This document shows, piece by piece, positions 35,316 through 43,622 of a DNA stretch of 64,000 nt (positions within the stretch are counted from its first letter, which is position 1; the number at the start of each line of letters is the position of its first letter). Source of the DNA: Thalassococcus halodurans (GTDB lineage Bacteria > Pseudomonadota > Alphaproteobacteria > Rhodobacterales > Rhodobacteraceae); assembly GCF_900108225.1 (NCBI RefSeq), contig NZ_FNUZ01000006.1:1-64000 (forward strand). Direction: 5' to 3'. The position numbers were made by a program, and so were the translations under genes. Below the pieces are notes generated by a model. The model was not told the origin of the DNA. It saw only the letters and a list, made by a program, of their open reading frames with translations, and did not search any database.

Positions 35316-35331
35316 AGCGCTCTCCTATCAA

Positions 35332-35383
35332 CTTGCTTTTTGCAAGCTGATAGGTTTTCGGCTAATAACTTGCAAAACGCAAG
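35332..35383. promoter_or_regulatory. Two identical inverted repeats, candidate HxlR operators
   Basis: CTTGC-N5-GCAAG occurs at 35332-35346 and again at 35369-35383, 37 bases centre to centre, between the divergent ABM-like gene and hxlR. Flanking bases extend each to ACTTGC-N5-GCAAG. Paired sites of this size suit a dimeric winged-helix regulator controlling both genes. Confidence 0.65.
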
Positions 35384-35404
35384 TATAAAGTTCAAAGTGG
35401 CTCC

Positions 35405-35824
35405 ATGAGCAAGACGACCAAAAGAGCCCTCTCGGGATGCCCCATCGACTACGCCCTCAGCGTGGTGGGTGATGGCTGGACTTTGCTGATCATTCGCGAC
35501 ATCGCGATAAAGGGCGCAAGGACCTACGCGGAGTTGCTGGAAGGCTGGGAGGGGATTTCGACGAATATCCTCGCGCAACGCCTGAGGCATCTGGAAGAAG
35601 CGGGTGTCTTAGAAAAACGAAAGAACCCGACAAACTGGCGAAGCTTCAACTACGAGCTTACTCCAAAAGGCCGCGATCTCGCGCCGTTGCTCTCAGAGCT
35701 CATCCTGTGGGGCGGGAAATACAACAAGGCCGAAAACCCTATGACGGACACCGTTACACAGGTTCGCTCTGATCGCGTGGGGTTTGAGCGCAACATTCTC
35801 GATGCAGAGAGTGGTGAGAACTAA
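35405..35824 (+). CDS. HxlR-family transcriptional regulator
   Basis: A 139-residue MarR-like winged-helix protein of the HxlR family. It starts with the family pattern GCPIDYALSVVGDGWTLLII, including the conserved N-terminal cysteine (Cys12) that acts as a redox or electrophile sensor in several homologues, then GISTNILAQRLRHLEEAGVL as the recognition helix and wing. It is divergent from the ABM-like gene, with two identical inverted repeats in between. Sensing of quinones or reactive electrophiles is plausible but inferred. Confidence 0.87.
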   Translation: MSKTTKRALSGCPIDYALSVVGDGWTLLIIRDIAIKGARTYAELLEGWEGISTNILAQRLRHLEEAGVLEKRKNPTNWRSFNYELTPKGRDLAPLLSELILWGGKYNKAENPMTDTVTQVRSDRVGFERNILDAESGEN

Positions 35825-36016
35825 GGAGGCTTTCGCGCAGAGCTTTCTTGGTACGGCCGCCCGAAAGGCGGGCTCACAGCTAACATTGAGCGAATGCTCT
35901 TCAACGGCAGCTTTGTCCCACACACCGGACATAAACCCCCTGACAGAACCCATGCGCCAAAAACGGTCGTTTTTGTCCGAACTCCCCACCCTACCTAGGA
36001 TCAACCGCTTGGCTAA

Positions 36017-36063
36017 GACAAAAACCCCCGGCAAAACCTTTGCGGTTTTGGCAGGTTTTTGTC
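36017..36063. terminator. Nested hairpin terminator at the end of the T4SS operon
   Basis: The outer stem GACAAAAACC (36017-36026) pairs exactly with GGTTTTTGTC (36054-36063). Inside it GGCAAAACC pairs with GGTTTTGGC around a TTTGC loop. T-rich arms on both strands make it a likely bidirectional terminator. It starts nine bases beyond the virB6 stop. Confidence 0.75.
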
Positions 36064-36072
36064 AGGTGGCTA

Positions 36073-37149
36073 TCAACGCCGCCCCAGCCTTCCCAACCGG
36101 GCCAGTTGCGCCAGCATCTGAGACCCGGCCCCCGGTGACCCAGTGCCACTTGCCTGTCCGGCCTGTCCCATGCCTTGTCGCACAGGCATCTGCTGCACAC
36201 CGAAGAACTGCCGTGCCCTAAGGGCGGCATATTCCGCGCCACTTGCCCCGCCGATCAAGTAGCGGTTGTAGGCCTGCTGACTGCCCATGGCAGCGCGGGC
36301 GAAGCTGTAGCCGCCGCCTAGACCACCGGAGATGGCGGGCATCATGATGTTCCCGGAAATCGCGCGGACGATGAAGGGCGTGGCGATGATGAACCCCTTG
36401 GCCATCAGCACCATCATGAAGAAGGGAATGAGCGCGCCAATGTTGGAGGCACCTTCCGGGTCCCCAAGCTCACCAATCAGGGCGGAGGAAACGCCGGTGA
36501 TCGTGGCGAACACGCCGGCCACGACGATGGGGTAGAGCGCAAAGGAAACCAGTGCCGAAAGCCATCGCGCGAAGTAATCTTTGGTCACTTCGAAGAGGGT
36601 CAGGAAGATCATCACCGGGGCAATCCCAATCAGGAGCGCGATCATCAGTCGAGAGGCCACGAGAATGAAGGCGGCCAGCCCGCCGAGGATCGAAAGTAAC
36701 AGCACACCGACAATGTCGAGCATGGCACCGGCCATCCAGTTCAGCTCTGATCCGGCTGCATTGAGGTAGTCGCCGAGTTCCGCGATCAGCCGGTCAAACT
36801 CTTCGGCAAAGGTCCCAGAGGGACCCGGGGTGCCGCCACCGACTGAAGCGACAAGCGCGCCCGCAATGCTGTCGATGCCGGCCAGGATCGCAGAGGAGAG
36901 CGCGTTGAACTGCACCCAGTTGGTCGCGAATATCCCGATCAGTCCGATCTTGACTGCCAGCCAGAAGGCCGTGCGGCCGTCCATCGCCTTGTATTGGTAG
37001 ATCATGTTCAGGAAGACGAGAATCACCACGAGCGTTGTTCCCAGGACGAGAAGCGTGCCCACCGTTGCCGCGACCGACCCGAACTGGGTTTCTGCTGCGG
37101 TGTCGAGATAGCCCTGGGAGGTTTCAACGAAATAGGTGACGACGCTCAT
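36073..37149 (-). CDS. virB6: VirB6/TrbL-type T4SS inner-membrane protein
   Basis: A 358-residue polytopic protein with about six to seven hydrophobic segments and the TrbL/VirB6 core segments LLVLGTTLVVILVFLNMIYQ, RLMIALLIGIAPVMIFLTLF and DYFARWLSALVSFALYPIVV. The C-terminal 60 residues are polar and rich in Gln, Gly and Ala, probably cytoplasmic. VirB6 forms the inner-membrane part of the DNA-translocation path. It is the last gene of the operon, whereas in Ti-type operons virB6 lies between virB5 and virB7. Confidence 0.88.
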   Translation of the reverse strand: MSVVTYFVETSQGYLDTAAETQFGSVAATVGTLLVLGTTLVVILVFLNMIYQYKAMDGRTAFWLAVKIGLIGIFATNWVQFNALSSAILAGIDSIAGALVASVGGGTPGPSGTFAEEFDRLIAELGDYLNAAGSELNWMAGAMLDIVGVLLLSILGGLAAFILVASRLMIALLIGIAPVMIFLTLFEVTKDYFARWLSALVSFALYPIVVAGVFATITGVSSALIGELGDPEGASNIGALIPFFMMVLMAKGFIIATPFIVRAISGNIMMPAISGGLGGGYSFARAAMGSQQAYNRYLIGGASGAEYAALRARQFFGVQQMPVRQGMGQAGQASGTGSPGAGSQMLAQLARLGRLGRR

Positions 37150-37161
37150 AACGGGGCTGCC

Positions 37162-37575
37162 TTACCAATTGCCTGCAGCTTCGCAGATGGCTTTGGCGGC
37201 AGGGCGGACGGCGCTGGCGCGGCGGTTGTAGGCGTCCGAGGCCTGCAACATTTCCCAGCGTTCGTCACTGGCGTGGCGCTCACGAAACGCCCCCTCGGCA
37301 TCGTCCCAAGATGGGAACCGGATCTCGCAAGCGCAGCTGCCAGTCTCTACGATGCGTTCAAGATTTTGGGCTCGGTAGATGTCTTGAGCCAACACGCGCT
37401 GATAGGCTTGGCGCAGGGGGATCTCCTGCATCCAAATGGGTTCAGCGGGCCGGTCTGGACAGACGTCGAAACTGCGCGCGAGGTTCGGCACGAGATTGCG
37501 CTCAGCGAAGCCGGGTGCCGACGTCAGGCCCAGGACCAGCGCAGTCAGTACGAGAATACAGCCCGCCTGCCTCAT
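37162..37575 (-). CDS. T4SS-associated periplasmic protein of unknown function
   Basis: A 137-residue protein with a signal peptide ending PGFAER near residue 24 and three cysteines in the mature part (DVCPDRPAEP, GSCACEIRFPSWDDAEGAF). It lies between the DUF4177 gene and virB6 with only 12 bases to the latter. Its location and export point to a periplasmic role in the mating channel, possibly with VirB6. Not recognised as a named VirB component. Confidence 0.65.
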   Translation of the reverse strand: MRQAGCILVLTALVLGLTSAPGFAERNLVPNLARSFDVCPDRPAEPIWMQEIPLRQAYQRVLAQDIYRAQNLERIVETGSCACEIRFPSWDDAEGAFRERHASDERWEMLQASDAYNRRASAVRPAAKAICEAAGNW

Positions 37576-37766
37576 GCCGTGGCTCTGGCGGGTGTAGTCT
37601 CGCGCTTCAGGAAGACAGTGTGTCCCACGTTGGCGAATTCCGAGGAGCTGATCGACACGACCTCCCAGCCTTCGGCCCCCTTCACATTTAGGCTGTCCTG
37701 CATGTCGGCAAGGCTGGTCTTCCGGGTCATGGGGAAGCTGAGGATGTCATATTCAAAGGTCTTCAT
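37572..37766 (-). CDS. Small DUF4177-like protein in the T4SS operon
   Basis: A 64-residue cytoplasmic protein (KTFEYDILSFPMTRK, then LNVKGAEGWEVVSISSS and TVFLKRE). The pattern of a strand, a helix ending in GAEGWE and two more strands is typical of DUF4177. It overlaps virB11 by four bases upstream and the next gene by four downstream, so it is firmly part of the operon. DUF4177 proteins are not standard T4SS components and its role is unknown. Confidence 0.7.
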   Translation of the reverse strand: MKTFEYDILSFPMTRKTSLADMQDSLNVKGAEGWEVVSISSSEFANVGHTVFLKRETTPARATA

Positions 37767-38749
37767 TGGGAAGCTCCGATCTCGGTTGCGCCGGGGAGGT
37801 AGAATTCGGTGATGCCGCGTTTGCCGTCATTCCGACCGGCTTGGATGATCACATCGATGGAGTTCTCGATGTACTGGATCATGTCGGCATAGGTCATCGG
37901 GATCTCGGTCTTGAGGGCCGCGATCGCCAGACGCTGCACGGCAAGTTGCGGGGTTTCGGCATGAAGGGTGGTCATGGACCCGCCGTGGCCGGTATTGATA
38001 GCCTCCAAGAAAGTCATGGCCTCCTTGCCGCGCACCTCGCCGAGGATGATCCGGTCGGGGCGCATGCGCAGCGTGGCAGTGAGCAGCACATCGGCGGTCT
38101 GGAATTCCGCATCCCGATTGGCGATGAGCGTCACGGCATTAGGCTGGGTTGGCAGAAGCTCGGCGGCTTCCTCGATGGTGACGATGCGCTCCTCGGCAGG
38201 CACATGAGAGAGGATCTTGCGCGCGGCGACGGTCTTGCCGGTGGAGGTGCCGCCAGAGACGATCATGTTGAGCTTGTTCTCGACACAGAAGGCCAGCGCA
38301 TCGTCGATGACGCCCGCAGCGACCACCTCCCGCAGTTCCCGGGTTTTCTCGAGGCGGAGTTCTTCGAGTTTGCGCTCCTTGCCATACAGGAAATCGAGCG
38401 CGATCCCGCCGAGCGGCAGGCTCGAAAAAAACCGCAGGCTGATCGACATGGCCGAGAGCACGGCAGGCGGGGTGATGACCTGCGCTCGGATCGGTCGGCC
38501 CTTGTAGGTGATCGAGACCGAGACGATCGGGCGATCCTTACTCATCGTGGTGTTGGCGGAAGAGGCGATCTGGTTGCCGAGGTCCTTCACTTCGGTTGCG
38601 GTCAGCTTCTGGTCCAGCTGCCGCATGAAATGATCGCCCTGGAATTCTCCCCAACAGGTCCCGTCGGGGTTGATGCAGATCTCGATGACATCGTTGCGGG
38701 CGGCGGCGTCGATCCGATCAAGCGAGGTCTGGAGATAGCTCAGCGACAT
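37763..38749 (-). CDS. virB11: VirB11-type T4SS traffic ATPase
   Basis: A 328-residue hexameric secretion ATPase. The N-terminal domain (1-150) precedes Walker A SGGTSTGKTVAARKI, the Asp box, RMRPDRIILGEVRGKEAMTF as Walker B with downstream motif, and the His box GHGGSMTTLHAETP. It powers pilus assembly and substrate transfer together with VirB4 and VirD4. Its stop overlaps the DUF4177 gene by four bases. Confidence 0.94.
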   Translation of the reverse strand: MSLSYLQTSLDRIDAAARNDVIEICINPDGTCWGEFQGDHFMRQLDQKLTATEVKDLGNQIASSANTTMSKDRPIVSVSITYKGRPIRAQVITPPAVLSAMSISLRFFSSLPLGGIALDFLYGKERKLEELRLEKTRELREVVAAGVIDDALAFCVENKLNMIVSGGTSTGKTVAARKILSHVPAEERIVTIEEAAELLPTQPNAVTLIANRDAEFQTADVLLTATLRMRPDRIILGEVRGKEAMTFLEAINTGHGGSMTTLHAETPQLAVQRLAIAALKTEIPMTYADMIQYIENSIDVIIQAGRNDGKRGITEFYLPGATEIGASQ

Positions 38750-38753
38750 GGGC

Positions 38754-40133
38754 TCAGAAAATCTCCAGATCGCGGTCGACCATCACCGTGACGCGGGCCC
38801 CTTGGTCGACATAGATGACGGGGCCGATGGAGAGATAGTCGCCAATCACGCTGTCCGTGGCATCGGCAAGATCATCACCCACGTCTTCGAGCACATCCGC
38901 GGCGGTCTCTTCCTGAACATTTGCGGCGGCGGCGCTTGGGGCTGCCGAAATCAGTGAAATCAACGCCGCCGAGCCGAAACGCTCATCGAAGCGGGTATCG
39001 ACAAAGCCGGTCACGCCCGAGCGGCCCAACTCATCACCGCCGAAGGAGCTGATCTGGATCGTCTGATTGTCAGGCAGGATGATCCGGTCCCAGGCGATGG
39101 TGACGCGGCGCTGCGCGATATCAACGCCGGAACGATATCGCCCGATCAGGCGGGATCCGCGCGGGATCAGGAGGCGCGCGCCATCGAAACTGAACACATC
39201 TTCGGACACGACGGCCCGGGTCTGGCCGGGCAGGGAACTGTCGAGGGCGGTCTCCATGACGGCCTGGATCATCGTGCCCTGGATGATGGTGTTGGACGGA
39301 TTGGCGATGACCTCGGCTTGCGACACGGACGTGGGCAGCGCGCCGTTCAGCACGAAATCCGTCACTTCGCCAAAGGTGCGCTCGGTCAGCGCCGTCTCAT
39401 TCGCACCGGACGTGCCGCCAAAGGCGATGGTGGGCGAGGTGATGCGGCGCTCCTGAAACGCACGTTCTTCAGCCGCGCGGCGTTCAAGTTCCGCGAGCCG
39501 TCTTGCTTCCTGCTCGCGACGCAGCCGTTCTTCTTCCCGAGCGCGCAATTCGTCCTCAGTGGGGCCGATGGGTGCCGGAAGCGGGCGATTGGCTTCGAGT
39601 TGCGCAAGTTCGAGGTCCATGCGGAGTTGCTCCAGCTCGCGGTCGCGCGCCGTGAGCTCATCGCGAAACTGCTGTTGCGCGGCTTCCGAGGCGGACTGCA
39701 GCGCCGCGATCTGGGCGGTTAGTGCATCGATGGCTTCGGCGGCAGCGGTATCTTCTTCGACCACCGGTTCGGGCGCGTTGCGCAACTCCTCGATCTGGGC
39801 CTGAAGGGCGGCGAGCTGCGCCAGAAGCTCGGCATTCGGTTCCACCGGTTCCGGCGCGACCAAAACGACTTCGGGCTCCGGTGGGGGAAGGGTTTCGATG
39901 GCGCCGAACCCGTCGCCTTCGTTCTGGAACACGTCTGGCGTGGCCGTGGGCAGGGCTTCTTCTTCCTCGGGTTGGGACAGGAGATAGAGCAATGCACCGC
40001 CGGCACCGATCACGAGGACGACGACCAAAGCGAGCAGCGGTGAGCGCCGTGGGGCAGGGGGCGAACTTGCGCCTTTGCCTTGTTCTAGAGCAGCGAGACG
40101 TTTCTCCAGGTCCGCGTTTCCGGTGTCGCTCAT
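38754..40133 (-). CDS. virB10: VirB10-type T4SS core protein
   Basis: A 459-residue protein spanning both membranes. It has a short cytoplasmic N-terminus, one membrane segment (SPLLALVVVLVIGAGGALLY, about residues 32-52), a long Glu/Gln-rich coiled coil with Pro-rich start (about 60-220), and the C-terminal VirB10/TrbI barrel domain from about 230 with IIQGTMIQAVMETALDSSLP and LLIPRGSRLIGRYRSG. ATG 40133 overlaps the virB9 stop as ATGA; an upstream start would lie inside virB9. Confidence 0.92.
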   Translation of the reverse strand: MSDTGNADLEKRLAALEQGKGASSPPAPRRSPLLALVVVLVIGAGGALLYLLSQPEEEEALPTATPDVFQNEGDGFGAIETLPPPEPEVVLVAPEPVEPNAELLAQLAALQAQIEELRNAPEPVVEEDTAAAEAIDALTAQIAALQSASEAAQQQFRDELTARDRELEQLRMDLELAQLEANRPLPAPIGPTEDELRAREEERLRREQEARRLAELERRAAEERAFQERRITSPTIAFGGTSGANETALTERTFGEVTDFVLNGALPTSVSQAEVIANPSNTIIQGTMIQAVMETALDSSLPGQTRAVVSEDVFSFDGARLLIPRGSRLIGRYRSGVDIAQRRVTIAWDRIILPDNQTIQISSFGGDELGRSGVTGFVDTRFDERFGSAALISLISAAPSAAAANVQEETAADVLEDVGDDLADATDSVIGDYLSIGPVIYVDQGARVTVMVDRDLEIF

Positions 40134-40828
40134 GATCCGACCCCCGCAGGTGGTGTGGCCTCGATACAGACCACCTCTTCCCCGATCCGCAGCACCCATT
40201 GCCTGTTCACCCCGGAAACCCGGATCACGCCATCCTCGGTGGCTTGCGTGTTGACCGTCCGTTCGCGGCCATTCGCGTAGCGAAAGATCGCGGGCACCGG
40301 CGCGTTCCGCGGGAATTCGAAATACGTGAAGGTCCCGTCATCCCAGACGCGGGTCGGGGTGAACTCGGTGCGCGCGCTGGCACCGTAGTTGTAGTTCGGC
40401 GCTTGGGCCGCGATGGCACGCGTGGGACGCGCATTGTCTTCAGGATAGCGGAACTGGACCACGTAGAAGGTCGGGCTGCGGGTCTCCTGGACGTTGAAGT
40501 AGTAGCTGCGGCGGTTGGTATAGACGGTCACATTGGTATGAACGCCGCGGGCAACGGGCTTGATCGCGAAGGCCTGCCCGCCCGGCACGCCGTCGATTTC
40601 GAAGCCTTCCGTGTCGCCGGCGATGATCGAGCGGATGCTTTCGCCCTCGCCAAACTCGATGGTGGTCACATGGGTCAGCGAGACATTGAGGCGATAGACC
40701 TGACCTTCTTGATAGGTGGCCAAGCGCACGCGATTGTCATTAGGCCCGCCACGCGGGATGGCTTCGGCTGCGACCAGACCCGGCAGCAAAACGATAAAGA
40801 CAACAACTGTAATTCGTACGAGCAACAA
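40130..40828 (-). CDS. virB9: VirB9-type T4SS core protein
   Basis: A 232-residue periplasmic/outer-membrane core protein with signal peptide (ITVVVFIVLLPGLVAAEA). The CagX/VirB9 features are IEFGEGESIRSIIAGDTEGF, AIKPVARGVHTNVTVYTNRR-like TNVTVYTNRRSYYFNV, and the C-terminal GTFTYFEFPRNAPVPAIF followed by NRQWVLRIGEEVVCIE. It is followed at once by virB10 (ATGA overlap) and preceded by virB8 with a two-base gap, the expected core-complex order. Confidence 0.92.
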   Translation of the reverse strand: MLLVRITVVVFIVLLPGLVAAEAIPRGGPNDNRVRLATYQEGQVYRLNVSLTHVTTIEFGEGESIRSIIAGDTEGFEIDGVPGGQAFAIKPVARGVHTNVTVYTNRRSYYFNVQETRSPTFYVVQFRYPEDNARPTRAIAAQAPNYNYGASARTEFTPTRVWDDGTFTYFEFPRNAPVPAIFRYANGRERTVNTQATEDGVIRVSGVNRQWVLRIGEEVVCIEATPPAGVGS

Positions 40829-40830
40829 GA

Positions 40831-41484
40831 TCAGTTCTCCAATCTGTCGGAGCGGATGGAATATTCGAGGACCGTAAAGCCAAAAGGATTGGTCCAGACC
40901 TCATCGATGGAGCGGCGAGTCTCAGGGCGGAACTCGAAGAGAAGCGTGGCGGTGAAGAGCCCGGTCTGGACGCCATTGATGGATGTCAGACGTTTGCGCA
41001 GGCGGACCGTGGCGCGGTTCGTTCCGATGCGATTGATGCTGAGGATTTCCACATCGAGACGGGCATTAGGGCCATAGATCGTCGGCGGGTAGTTCTCGTT
41101 GGCGCTGTTCCAGATCTGGCGCAGCCCGCTCTCGGCAGCCCCGTCCGAGCGGCGCAAGACGCTGCGGATGCGCAGATCGTTGTCGAGCTGGTTATAGACC
41201 TCTCGGTCGGTCACATAGCGGAAGACCTCCGCCTCGATGACCGCCTGGTTGGCTGTGATCGAAGTCGCGCCGACCGAAGCCTCTGGCAGGGCAAAGCCTG
41301 TCTCGGGATCATAGGGCACGACCACAGGCGGCGGATCGACATCAAGGATCGCGACAGCCGCGGCGCTCAGACATCCGATGATGCCGAAGATGAGCCCGAT
41401 GAGCCCAAGGCGCTGCCAGAGCCGTTCGCGGCGCAGCGCCCCATAGACCAGCTCTTCTTCGATGATGTCCTGTTCAGTAGCCAC
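40831..41484 (-). CDS. virB8: VirB8-type T4SS inner-membrane protein
   Basis: A 217-residue protein with a cytoplasmic N-terminus, one membrane segment (GLIGLIFGIIGCLSAAAVAI, about residues 28-48) and a periplasmic NTF2-like domain with WNSANENYPPTIYGPNARLD and a late VWTNPFGFTVLEYSIRSD, both typical of VirB8. It links the inner-membrane complex to the core complex. The family NPxG-like turn is represented by NPFGF. Confidence 0.9.
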   Translation of the reverse strand: MATEQDIIEEELVYGALRRERLWQRLGLIGLIFGIIGCLSAAAVAILDVDPPPVVVPYDPETGFALPEASVGATSITANQAVIEAEVFRYVTDREVYNQLDNDLRIRSVLRRSDGAAESGLRQIWNSANENYPPTIYGPNARLDVEILSINRIGTNRATVRLRKRLTSINGVQTGLFTATLLFEFRPETRRSIDEVWTNPFGFTVLEYSIRSDRLEN

Positions 41485-41501
41485 CCCTCATTCCCTCACG
41501 A

Positions 41502-42311
41502 TCAGTCAGCCCGCAGGTCCGGCAGGGTGAAATCCATGAAGCGCTGTTCCTCGGCGATAGTGGCGGCGTCGATCACGCCGCCCGTGCCGTCACCCACGGT
41601 TTGCACCGCTTCGAGCTGCCACATGGCGACGAGCGCGATCGCCAGTTCCGCCGTGACACGCGTGTTGAGATCGATGCTTTCCTTAAGCTCATCCATGTCA
41701 TCGATCAGCCCGACGAGCCGGTCCACGCGTTCCAGTGACTGGCCGGCATCGTCATAACTGTTCTGGGCGGCAGCAGAGACCAGCGCGCCGGTCGTGGCTT
41801 GCGTGGCCACGCGATTGGCCCCGGGATTGCCGCTGGTGGCCATTTCCGAGAGCGTGTCATCGTCAAATCCGAGATCGGCCAGGACCCGGTCCATCTGGGT
41901 TTCGATCTCGCCCGCACCGGAGCCCGACAGGCCGGAGAAATCCCCCGTCTTGATGGCTTCGATGGTGGCGAGGATATCGCCGAATTCCTGATCGAGCAGG
42001 CCGTTCAACTCGTCTTCCATCTCGGTGCGGATGATTTCCGGCAGTTCGGCAAGGCGGGTGAGGGCTTCATAGGTTCTTTGCAATTCGCCAAGTTGTTCCG
42101 TGAGTGTCGCAAGCTGTTCGCGGAGCTGCGTCAGCTGCTCGTTTTGCAGGATCTCGTCTTCGATCATCTGCCGCAGCTGCTGGATATTTTGCGCGATGTT
42201 CTGGGTGTCGACGACGGGCACACCTTGCGCAAGGGCAGGGGACAGTGTGCCGACATGCAAACCGATCCCAAGCGTCGTGGCCAAGGCCGTCCTCACGAGT
42301 AAGTCTCTCAT
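41502..42311 (-). CDS. VirB5/TrbJ-type T4SS pilus-associated protein
   Basis: A 269-residue exported protein with a signal peptide ending LSPALAQ near residue 29. Long coiled-coil helices follow (QNIAQNIQQLRQMIEDEIL, then LTEQLGELQRTYEALTRL), with a glycine-rich middle and a C-terminal helical MWQLEAVQTVGDG region, as in VirB5/TrbJ minor pilins that act as adhesins at the pilus tip. GGGAG precedes the ATG, which overlaps the stop region of the upstream transglycosylase gene. Confidence 0.8.
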   Translation of the reverse strand: MRDLLVRTALATTLGIGLHVGTLSPALAQGVPVVDTQNIAQNIQQLRQMIEDEILQNEQLTQLREQLATLTEQLGELQRTYEALTRLAELPEIIRTEMEDELNGLLDQEFGDILATIEAIKTGDFSGLSGSGAGEIETQMDRVLADLGFDDDTLSEMATSGNPGANRVATQATTGALVSAAAQNSYDDAGQSLERVDRLVGLIDDMDELKESIDLNTRVTAELAIALVAMWQLEAVQTVGDGTGGVIDAATIAEEQRFMDFTLPDLRAD

Positions 42312-43465
42312 CAGTCTATCTCCCTGATCGTGAATTCCATGAACGCGCCCTCGGCCATGCGGGCGCTGGCCTGGGCCAGCTCTTCGGCGGAGAGAACGCG
42401 GGTGCGCGCCGCCTGTAGCCGGATGCGGGCCGCGACGAGTCGCACGAGTTCGGCGCGGGCATAGGTGTTGAGCGCAACGCTCTCCTGCACATCCTCGGTC
42501 TCGGAAATCCGTTCGACGATATCCGCAATACGTAGGGCGGCTTGCCTGATCGCGGCGGGTGAGTTGTTGCCATAGAAGGCCGCGCCGTGCCCAGTGAGCG
42601 AGAGGTTGGCATTGGCCAGAAGCGCGGGGTCGATCGTGCCAAGCGCTTCGATCCCGCCGATACGGGTCAAATAGAGGTTATAGCGTTCGGGGATCACCTG
42701 GACGTAGTGCTGGGTCTCGCGAAAGGGTGGCACGCCGCCATACTCGAAAACCCGGCCGGGTCCCGCGTTATAGGCCGCGAGCGCATTGATGATATTGCCG
42801 TCGAAGGTGTTGAGCTGTGTCGCGAGATAGCGTGCACCGCCATGCACCTGCAGGTAGGGGCTGTCATAGTATTCCGGATTGATGCCCAGATCGCTGGCGG
42901 TACCGGGCATGATCTGGGTGAGGCCAAAGGCGCCGACGGGAGAGCGTGCACCGATGGTGAAACGGCTTTCCTGCCAGATCAGCGCCTGTAGGAGTGCGCG
43001 CCATTGGACCGGGGAGAGGCCCGCGCGGCCAACGCCGGCAAAGCCGCTGGTCTCCTGAGCCACGCGGATAATGAGCTGCTCGATGTTTTCCGCCGCATCC
43101 CCGAACATCTGCGCACCGCCGGGATTGGGGTCGATGTCGGCATTGCCATAGACCGCCTCGACTGACCGGGCCGGATCCCCGCTGCCGCTTTCCAGCCCCG
43201 AGACCATAGCCGGCAAGCCCTGACCGCCGAAGCTGGTCTGGGCATCGAGGATGCGTTGCAGGGTTTCCAGCTGCTCCCGTTCGATCTCGGCAATGAGTTC
43301 GCGCACGGCAAGCTTGTCGGCCTGAACGGCCAAGTCAGCCTCGCGATCGCCAGTCTCGACGATGTCACGCGCGGTCAGCCCACTGTCATTGGTCGGCACG
43401 CCTTGAGACAAAGCGAGACCGGGCAGCAGGCAAAGGGCCAGGATATGAGGCAGGCTAGACTTCAA
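42311..43465 (-). CDS. Lytic transglycosylase (second SLT protein of the T4SS operon)
   Basis: A 384-residue exported murein hydrolase. From TTG 43465 it starts with a signal peptide (MKSSLPHILALCLLPGLALS), then a helical linker (about 40-140), then an SLT domain (about 165-270) with catalytic Glu in LIWQESRFTIGA, AFGLTQIMPGTASDLGI and LAAYNAGPGRVFEYGG. TTG 43465 was chosen because GGAGG lies six bases upstream and the signal peptide begins there; longer frames read as Arg/Pro noise. It overlaps the VirB7-like gene. A second SLT enzyme heads the operon, so two are encoded, which is unusual. Confidence 0.83.
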   Translation of the reverse strand: MKSSLPHILALCLLPGLALSQGVPTNDSGLTARDIVETGDREADLAVQADKLAVRELIAEIEREQLETLQRILDAQTSFGGQGLPAMVSGLESGSGDPARSVEAVYGNADIDPNPGGAQMFGDAAENIEQLIIRVAQETSGFAGVGRAGLSPVQWRALLQALIWQESRFTIGARSPVGAFGLTQIMPGTASDLGINPEYYDSPYLQVHGGARYLATQLNTFDGNIINALAAYNAGPGRVFEYGGVPPFRETQHYVQVIPERYNLYLTRIGGIEALGTIDPALLANANLSLTGHGAAFYGNNSPAAIRQAALRIADIVERISETEDVQESVALNTYARAELVRLVAARIRLQAARTRVLSAEELAQASARMAEGAFMEFTIREID

Positions 43466-43622
43466 TGTCGCCCTCCGGTGCGCCAAGGGGCGTGAAGGTG
43501 CAATCAGGCGAGATGGCTGTCGTGGAGGCGAGGAAGGTGAAGCAATTGGCCTGCGGTTCCTGGTACTGGGCACAGGAGGCCAACGCACCGAGCGCGGCAA
43601 CGAACATCAAAATACGGGTCAT
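43455..43622 (-). CDS. VirB7-like small lipoprotein
   Basis: A 55-residue gene found by reading the space between virB4 and the transglycosylase. It begins MTRILMFVAALGALASCAQY: a short lipoprotein signal with lipobox LASC, Cys17 the predicted lipid anchor. The mature part of about 39 residues has two more cysteines (QANCFTF and SPDCTFT), as VirB7 has for disulphide bonding. Its ATG overlaps the virB4 stop (ATGA) and its end overlaps the next gene by 11 bases, so it is translationally coupled. Position differs from Ti-type virB7, but size, lipobox and cysteines fit the lipoprotein that anchors VirB9. Confidence 0.75.
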   Translation of the reverse strand: MTRILMFVAALGALASCAQYQEPQANCFTFLASTTAISPDCTFTPLGAPEGDIEV

